13,556 bases of DNA from JAHFUI01 sp041485905 (lineage in GTDB: Bacteria > Acidobacteriota > Vicinamibacteria > Vicinamibacterales > CAVVIG01). Every line of letters begins with the position of its first letter. Position 1 is the stretch's first letter. Positions 12,424 to 13,556 of the stretch are shown in pieces. The position numbers and the translations under genes are program-made. The notes beneath the pieces are model-generated. The model worked only from the letters and a program-made list of their open reading frames with translations, searched no databases and was not told the origin of the DNA. The stretch covers positions 1-13,556 of the forward strand of contig JBGPKK010000123.1 of NCBI GenBank assembly GCA_041485905.1, written 5' to 3'.

Positions 12424-13556
12424 GTGATTCCTCCAAGGGTACGTGCGGTAGTGTCCGGCTTTAGCCGGCCTTCAGATCTTACTCTGGCCAGGAGCAGCGT
12501 GACGAGCATCAGCGACGGCGCCCAGTACAGCGCGAGGCGAGGCAATCCCATCCGTTCAAACAGAAACCCCCCAAGCGCGGGACCGCCCAGCAGCCCGACG
12601 CCCCACGCGACGTTATACAAACCATAGGCGACGCCGAACGAGCCGGGACCGGCGGCGGAGGTCGCCTCGCCCATGTAGGCCAGCGACGGCGCAATGACCA
12701 GCGCGAGCGCTGCCGTCTGCACCATGACAATCGGGATCGCAGACTCGAAGCTCACGACGCCACCGACGATGGGCATGACCAGGGCAGACACCGAGAGTCC
12801 CAACAGCGTCAGACGGCGCGCGCCCCAGCGATCAGCGAGTCGTCCGTAGACCGGATGTAACGTGGCGGAGACGATGGCGGCGCATCCGAACACGACGCCA
12901 ATCCGCGTGGGGTTGACGCCGAGCATCTGCAGGTGGAGCGCCAGCATCGGTTCCAACATGGACATCGTCGCCGCGGCGGCGACCACCGCGGCCGCGCAGG
13001 CGCCGACCGCCGGCACCCGCAGGACCGAGAGCACTGGCACTGGCTCGCCCCTCGCGTGCGCTGGCGGCGCCTTTAGCGACATCGCGGCGGCGGCGGCCAC
13101 CGCCGACATGACGGCCACAGCGAGGAACGGCAGCCGAACACCGCCGACCTCATACAGCCACCCGCCGAGCGACGGCCCGATGACGAACGCCGAGCTCGCG
13201 CCCGACATCACGATGCCGCTCGCGCGGCCGCGCTCGGCTGGTTCGTACATGTCGGCCAGCAGGGCGAACCCGACCACCCACGTCACGGCATCCGCCGCGC
13301 CCTGCGCCAGACGCGCCACGAACAGAGACGGCAGCGTGTCGGCGAACGCGAACATCAGCGTCGCGATCGCGAGCACCACCAGACCGCCGACGAGAGGCCC
13401 CTTGCGCCCGACGCGGTCGGACACGGCGCCCATCGGGATCGCGGTGAGCAGCACGGTCACCCCGAACGACGCGAACAGCATCCCGAACATCGTCGGCGAC
13501 GTGGCTAGCTTGTGGGTCAGATCCGGCAGCACTGGCACGGCGACCGAGTACGCGAC
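12420..13556 (-). CDS. MFS transporter (DHA1-like efflux type), 5' end outside the window
   Basis: The frame is open to the right edge, and the extra codons VAYSVA before VPVLPDL look like the first membrane helix, so the gene continues beyond base 13556. At least 378 residues are present, covering most of a 12-helix transporter. MFS motif A is GAVSDRVGRKGPL after the second helix, and its second-half copy is GRLADRWGARRLT. The antiporter motif C is represented by FVIGPSLGGW, echoed by GLLGGPALGG in the second half. This is the pattern of drug-H+ antiporters (Tet/VMAT-like). The substrate cannot be inferred. The last 16 residues (GRLKPDTTARTLGGIT) include a REP-like palindrome and do not look like native transporter sequence. 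The stop overlaps the ATG of the downstream DUF4412-like gene. Confidence 0.88.
   Translation of the reverse strand, partial: VAYSVAVPVLPDLTHKLATSPTMFGMLFASFGVTVLLTAIPMGAVSDRVGRKGPLVGGLVVLAIATLMFAFADTLPSLFVARLAQGAADAVTWVVGFALLADMYEPAERGRASGIVMSGASSAFVIGPSLGGWLYEVGGVRLPFLAVAVMSAVAAAAAMSLKAPPAHARGEPVPVLSVLRVPAVGACAAAVVAAAATMSMLEPMLALHLQMLGVNPTRIGVVFGCAAIVSATLHPVYGRLADRWGARRLTLLGLSVSALVMPIVGGVVSFESAIPIVMVQTAALALVIAPSLAYMGEATSAAGPGSFGVAYGLYNVAWGVGLLGGPALGGFLFERMGLPRLALYWAPSLMLVTLLLARVRSEGRLKPDTTARTLGGIT
12455..12468. repeat. REP-like palindrome in the 3' end of the MFS gene
   Basis: CCGGC-TTTA-GCCGG forms a 5-bp stem with a 4-nt loop. Read on the minus strand, the surrounding sequence encodes RLKPDTT at the MFS C-terminus. 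I recall RLKxDTT and, in the opposite direction, VxGFSR as frequent translated tails in vicinamibacterial proteins, which suggests a dispersed palindromic repeat. It cannot be a strong terminator here, because the next gene in the operon overlaps the MFS stop. Confidence 0.45.

Noticed and set aside
1..13556. CRISPR array, tRNA, rRNA, or prophage/transposase genes
   Set aside because: No spaced direct repeats of CRISPR length, no cloverleaf or rRNA sequence, and no transposase or integrase motifs were seen on either strand.

Overview
The window is GC-rich and gene-dense. Its gene content (an Oar-like TonB-dependent receptor with a carboxypeptidase-regulatory N-terminus, an ASPIC/UnbV protein, a CusF-SCO1 fusion, the end of a PQQ dehydrogenase, a Uma2 protein and a secreted 'PDLQGTW' protein) suggests an Acidobacteriota genome, most likely of the Vicinamibacteria type. 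This placement is inferred from gene families; there is no rRNA or marker gene here.

Layout. 1-143: 3' end of a PQQ-dependent dehydrogenase (+). 377-3364: large outer-membrane receptor (+), with an 18-bp palindrome in its upstream region. 3365-3444: heptamer repeats folded into a bidirectional terminator. 3445-4317 and 4388-6985 (both -): a copper-chaperone-like CusF-SCO1 fusion preceded by a PpiC-TPR-FG-GAP-ASPIC protein. About 7.1-10.0 kb is a looser, partly decayed region: a broken glycine-zipper gene, a Uma2 nuclease-like gene (+), an orphan Fis-type helix-turn-helix protein (-), a secreted protein of unknown function (-) and the remnant of its probable upstream partner. 10075-10419: a STAS anti-anti-sigma-like protein (+). 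10435-10947 (-) and 10971-11381 (+): a Mug-type DNA glycosylase and an EVE-domain protein, divergently transcribed from a 23-bp gap. 11410-12423 and 12420-13556 (both -): a secreted DUF4412-like protein whose ATG overlaps the stop of an MFS transporter that runs off the right edge.

How the genes may work together. The receptor, the SCO1 fusion and the ASPIC protein are all envelope proteins and may serve metal or respiratory-enzyme biogenesis, but the sequence does not prove a joint role. Mug and EVE both concern damaged or modified bases and share one compact intergenic region. MFS and the DUF4412-like gene are translationally coupled.

Most unusual signal. Short tandem repeats sit exactly on gene boundaries. 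A 9-bp repeat supplies the stop codons of three genes at two loci, in the same phase for the two minus-strand genes. An AT-rich 7-bp repeat contains both start codons of the Mug/EVE pair and replaces any ribosome binding site. A different 7-bp repeat forms the terminator between the receptor and SCO1. No tRNA, rRNA, CRISPR array or insertion sequence was seen.
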